From Fusobacteriaceae bacterium UBA2433 (GTDB taxonomy: Bacteria; Fusobacteriota; Fusobacteriia; Fusobacteriales; Fusobacteriaceae): a stretch of 7,121 nt of DNA. The DNA lies in contig DDQV01000009.1 of the NCBI GenBank assembly GCA_002342785.1, forward strand, positions 1 to 7,121. The letters are read 5' to 3'. The notes beneath the pieces are model-generated. The model ran no database searches and was not told the DNA's origin. It worked only from the letters and a program-made list of their open reading frames with translations. Below, piece after piece: positions 5,229 to 7,121 of the stretch. How positions within the stretch are numbered: position 1 is the first letter of the stretch; each line of letters begins with the position of its first letter. Made by a program: the position numbers and the translations under genes.

Positions 5229-6380
5229 ATGACATATACATTGATAGCTACATCCACAATGGGAGTAGAAAGTATATTGGCTCAAGAGATCAAAGATTTA
5301 GGATTTAAAAATGTAGTTACCCATAATGGAAGAGTAGAATTTGATGGTGGGATAGAAGACATAATAAAAGCTAATATATGGCTTAGAACAGCTGATAGAG
5401 TTTATTTAAAAATGGGAGAATTTCAAGCTTTTACTTGGGATGAATATTTTGAAAAAGTTAAAAAAATCGATTGGATGAGTGTTTTACCAATCAATGCAGA
5501 GTTTCCAATTTCATGGGTTAGTTCTGTTAAATGTAAACTTTTTTCAAAATCTGATATGCAAAGAATGGCTAAAAAAGCAATTGTAGAAAAATTAAAAATT
5601 CAATATAAACATGATTATTTTAGTGAAGAGGGAGCTCTTTATAGAGTAAAAATTATTGGAAACAAAGATACTTTTATAATTATGATAGATACTTCAGGAG
5701 CACCTTTACACAAAAGAGGATATAGAGCACATCTCAACGAAGCTCCTATGAAAGAAACTTTAGCAGCAGCTCTTGTTAAATTATCTAAATGGAACGGCGG
5801 AGAACGTCCTCTTGTGGATCCTATGTGTGGTACAGGAACTATCTTGATAGAGGCTGCCATGATTGCTAGAAATATCGCTCCAGGAGTAAATAGAAGGTTT
5901 GCCTCTGAAGATTGGGATATAATTGATGGACAACTTTGGTTAGATGCGAGAGATGAAGCATTCACCCATGAAGATTATGAGAAAGAAGTTAGAATTTATG
6001 GATCAGATCTAAATAGTGATACTATTGAGATTGCTATGGAAAATGCAAAATTAGCTGGAGTAGAAGATGATATTTTATTTGAAACAAAACATCTACTAGA
6101 GATTGAATCTATGGCTGAATATGGATCTCTTATAACTAATCCTCCATATGGAGAACGTTTATCAGATTTAGATCAAGTAGAAAAATTATATAGAACATTG
6201 GGAGATATTTGTAGAATGAGATGTAAGAAATGGTCTTATTATGTAATTACTTCCCATGATGGTTTTGAAAAATTATTTGATAAGAAAGCTGATAAAAATA
6301 GAAAATTATATAATGGTAATTTAAAATGTAGATATTATCAATATTATGGTCAAAGACCTCCAAGATTGAATAATAAATAA
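5229..6380 (+). CDS. THUMP-domain class I SAM-dependent rRNA methyltransferase (RlmL-N/YpsC type)
   Basis: This 383-residue cytosolic enzyme belongs to the family of Bacillus YpsC and the N-terminal half of E. coli RlmL, which makes N2-methylguanosine at G2445 of 23S rRNA. Residues about 1-60 form the N-terminal ferredoxin-like part and about 60-160 the RNA-binding THUMP domain, followed by the family linker PLHKRGYR (159-166). The Rossmann methyltransferase domain has the SAM loop DPMCGTGTILIEAA (197-210), an acidic strand end GSDLN (258-262), and the catalytic NPPYGERL (304-311) typical of exocyclic-amino methylation of guanine. The C-terminal KLYNGNLKCRYYQY (359-372) is also a family hallmark. 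There is no RlmK-like second half, which is the common arrangement outside enterobacteria. The exact target base is inferred from the family. The ATG start is supported by AGGAGG at 5215-5220, eight bases upstream. It appears monocistronic, with a terminator directly after it. Confidence 0.93.
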   Translation: MTYTLIATSTMGVESILAQEIKDLGFKNVVTHNGRVEFDGGIEDIIKANIWLRTADRVYLKMGEFQAFTWDEYFEKVKKIDWMSVLPINAEFPISWVSSVKCKLFSKSDMQRMAKKAIVEKLKIQYKHDYFSEEGALYRVKIIGNKDTFIIMIDTSGAPLHKRGYRAHLNEAPMKETLAAALVKLSKWNGGERPLVDPMCGTGTILIEAAMIARNIAPGVNRRFASEDWDIIDGQLWLDARDEAFTHEDYEKEVRIYGSDLNSDTIEIAMENAKLAGVEDDILFETKHLLEIESMAEYGSLITNPPYGERLSDLDQVEKLYRTLGDICRMRCKKWSYYVITSHDGFEKLFDKKADKNRKLYNGNLKCRYYQYYGQRPPRLNNK

Positions 6381-6390
6381 TTGTTTTTTA

Positions 6391-6423
6391 GGATAAGATA
6401 AAATTATCTTATCCTTTTTTTTT
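6391..6423 (+). terminator. Intrinsic terminator after the methyltransferase gene
   Basis: GGATAAGAT (6391-6399) and ATCTTATCC (6406-6414) form a perfect stem around AAAATT, followed by a nine-base T run (6415-6423). It starts ten bases after the stop codon. Confidence 0.92.
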
Positions 6424-6521
6424 ACTTAATTATTTTAATATTTAAATTTTATATTATTTTTTATATTTCAAAAATTTTTTATCTAGATAATTATATTAAA
6501 AATATTTTGAAATAATTAAGT
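6424..6521. repeat. 98-base segment bounded by a 12-bp perfect inverted repeat
   Basis: ACTTAATTATTT (6424-6435) is the exact reverse complement of AAATAATTAAGT (6510-6521). A second, overlapping pairing exists: TATTTCAAAA (6464-6473) with TTTTGAAATA (6505-6514), so the right arm can pair with either partner. The segment starts just after the terminator T run. Base composition makes chance pairing easier, so its meaning is uncertain. Confidence 0.4.
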
Positions 6522-6657
6522 TTAAAAGTTAATATATTTATATAGTAATTATTTTATGATTTTGTAGAGTTAAAATTTTTAATAAAGATATGGGTTTAAG
6601 ATTTTAGTTTTTAAAGAAAGTAAAGAAACAAACAAAACTATCTTTAAAGTATTATAG

Positions 6658-6687
6658 TTGTTTTATGTATTATTGTTTTATGTATTA
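6658..6687. repeat. Perfect tandem duplication of a 15-mer
   Basis: TTGTTTTATGTATTA occurs twice with no spacer (6658-6672 and 6673-6687). A shorter imperfect tandem, TAAAGAAAG/TAAAGAAAC, lies at 6612-6629. These look like slippage products in non-coding DNA. Confidence 0.7.
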
Positions 6688-6775
6688 TGTAGAGCTTTTT
6701 GAGATTAAAGATAGATTGTTTTTAAGTCAATAAACATAAGGCATAAAAAAGAATTAAAAAAATATTTTTATATTA

Positions 6776-6914
6776 AATAAGGGATTATAAAACTATACCT
6801 TTTAAATTAAGCTTTTTATTTTATGTGTAATAAAGGATTATAAAGGAGCCTTGGTTTTATTGGTTAAAAAAAAAGCTAAAATTAAATAGAGTTATAATAA
6901 GCAAAGGATTATAA
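6776..6914. repeat. Direct repeats with core GGATTATAA
   Basis: The core GGATTATAA occurs at 6782-6790, 6835-6843 and 6906-6914, each preceded by an A-rich AATAAG, TAATAAA or AAGCAAA segment. Starts are 53 and 71 bases apart, so this is not a regular array. Related forms are AAAGGGTTATAA on the - strand at 6957-6968 and AAAGGATG at 7007-7014. Confidence 0.5.
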
Positions 6915-6919
6915 CTCTA
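6887..6919. repeat. Perfect 12-bp hairpin
   Basis: TAGAGTTATAAT (6887-6898) and ATTATAACTCTA (6908-6919) are exact reverse complements around a nine-base loop, AAGCAAAGG. No T run follows directly on either strand, so it is not an obvious terminator. The right arm contains the GGATTATAA-type core. Confidence 0.6.
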
Positions 6920-6956
6920 AACTATATTTTATTGAGCTTAAATATTTTAGATTGCT

Positions 6957-6984
6957 TATAACCCTTTAAATATATAGGGTTATA
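6957..6984. repeat. Perfect 9-bp hairpin
   Basis: TATAACCCT (6957-6965) and AGGGTTATA (6976-6984) are exact reverse complements with a ten-base loop. It lies 38 bases after the hairpin at 6887-6919 and shares the inverted motif ATAAGCAA/TTGCTTAT with it. Confidence 0.5.
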
Positions 6985-7121
6985 TAAAAATAAAAATATA
7001 ATAAATAAAGGATGTTAATATAATTATAAATATATTTTATCAGTGATTATAATGTAAGTTAGTAAAATAAGGTGATACAAGAGATCTTTTATCAGTAAAT
7101 AAAAAAATAATTAAATATAAT

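Larger units (their letters stand above)
6424..7121. other. Long AT-rich intergenic region without recognisable genes
   Basis: About 700 bases carry no open frame of useful length on either strand and no tRNA or rRNA signature that I can see. The stretch holds a tandem 15-mer, several inverted repeats and repeated GGATTATAA motifs, listed separately. Stops are frequent in every frame, and I could not recognise decayed coding sequence. It could contain an untranslated leader or promoter of a gene beyond the window, a small RNA, or a degenerate insertion; none can be demonstrated. Confidence 0.6.

Noticed and set aside
5639..5965. 108-codon open frame on the - strand
   Set aside because: It lies wholly inside the methyltransferase gene, opposite its conserved SAM-binding region, and the product has no recognisable domain; it is a shadow of the real gene.
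6776..7080. CRISPR array or replication-origin iterons
   Set aside because: The GGATTATAA copies are short, degenerate and irregularly spaced; there are no cas genes, and I found no convincing DnaA boxes.

Overview
The window comes from a very AT-rich bacterial chromosome. All recognisable genes lie on the + strand, codons favour AGA, ATA and A/T third positions, and two genes start with TTG. The gene types fit an anaerobic fermenter: ketol-acid reductoisomerase, a D-lactate dehydrogenase, a BMP-family periplasmic binding protein and a THUMP-type RNA methyltransferase. The binding protein has a signal peptide without a lipobox cysteine, which suggests a Gram-negative envelope. Fusobacteriota (for example an Ilyobacter, Psychrilyobacter or Cetobacterium relative) is my best guess, but this is inference from composition and gene content, not proof.

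Layout. Positions 1-204 hold the 3' end of ilvC, closed by an intrinsic terminator at 217-247. A TTG-started D-2-hydroxyacid dehydrogenase follows (293-1279); it is close to D-lactate dehydrogenases and especially to VanH. After a gap with a palindromic element come an OmpR/PhoB-class response regulator (1485-2165, TTG start) and a PhoR-like membrane histidine kinase. The kinase frame opens inside the regulator gene and probably begins at an ATT codon at 2144, ending at 3817. A strong terminator (3833-3870) closes this operon. A monocistronic BMP/PnrA-like substrate-binding protein (3951-4916) has a good promoter of its own and a terminator. A 312-base gap with inverted repeats leads to an RlmL-N/YpsC-like 23S rRNA methyltransferase (5229-6380) and its terminator. 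The last 700 or so bases contain no gene I can see, only AT-rich DNA with tandem, direct and inverted repeats.

How the parts relate. Only the regulator and kinase clearly form an operon. The other genes look like separate transcription units with their own terminators, although the dehydrogenase has very little room for a promoter of its own and may start from one overlapping the ilvC terminator. A regulatory link between the two-component system and its neighbours (dehydrogenase upstream, binding protein downstream) is possible but unproven. The most unusual features are the non-canonical kinase start, the VanH-like dehydrogenase beside a two-component system but without a visible vancomycin-resistance cluster, and a set of related short palindromic sequences (TTATAAGTGAT and AATAAGGGATTATAA types) shared by several intergenic regions. 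I see no CRISPR array, transposase, tRNA or rRNA, and no clear new multi-gene system.
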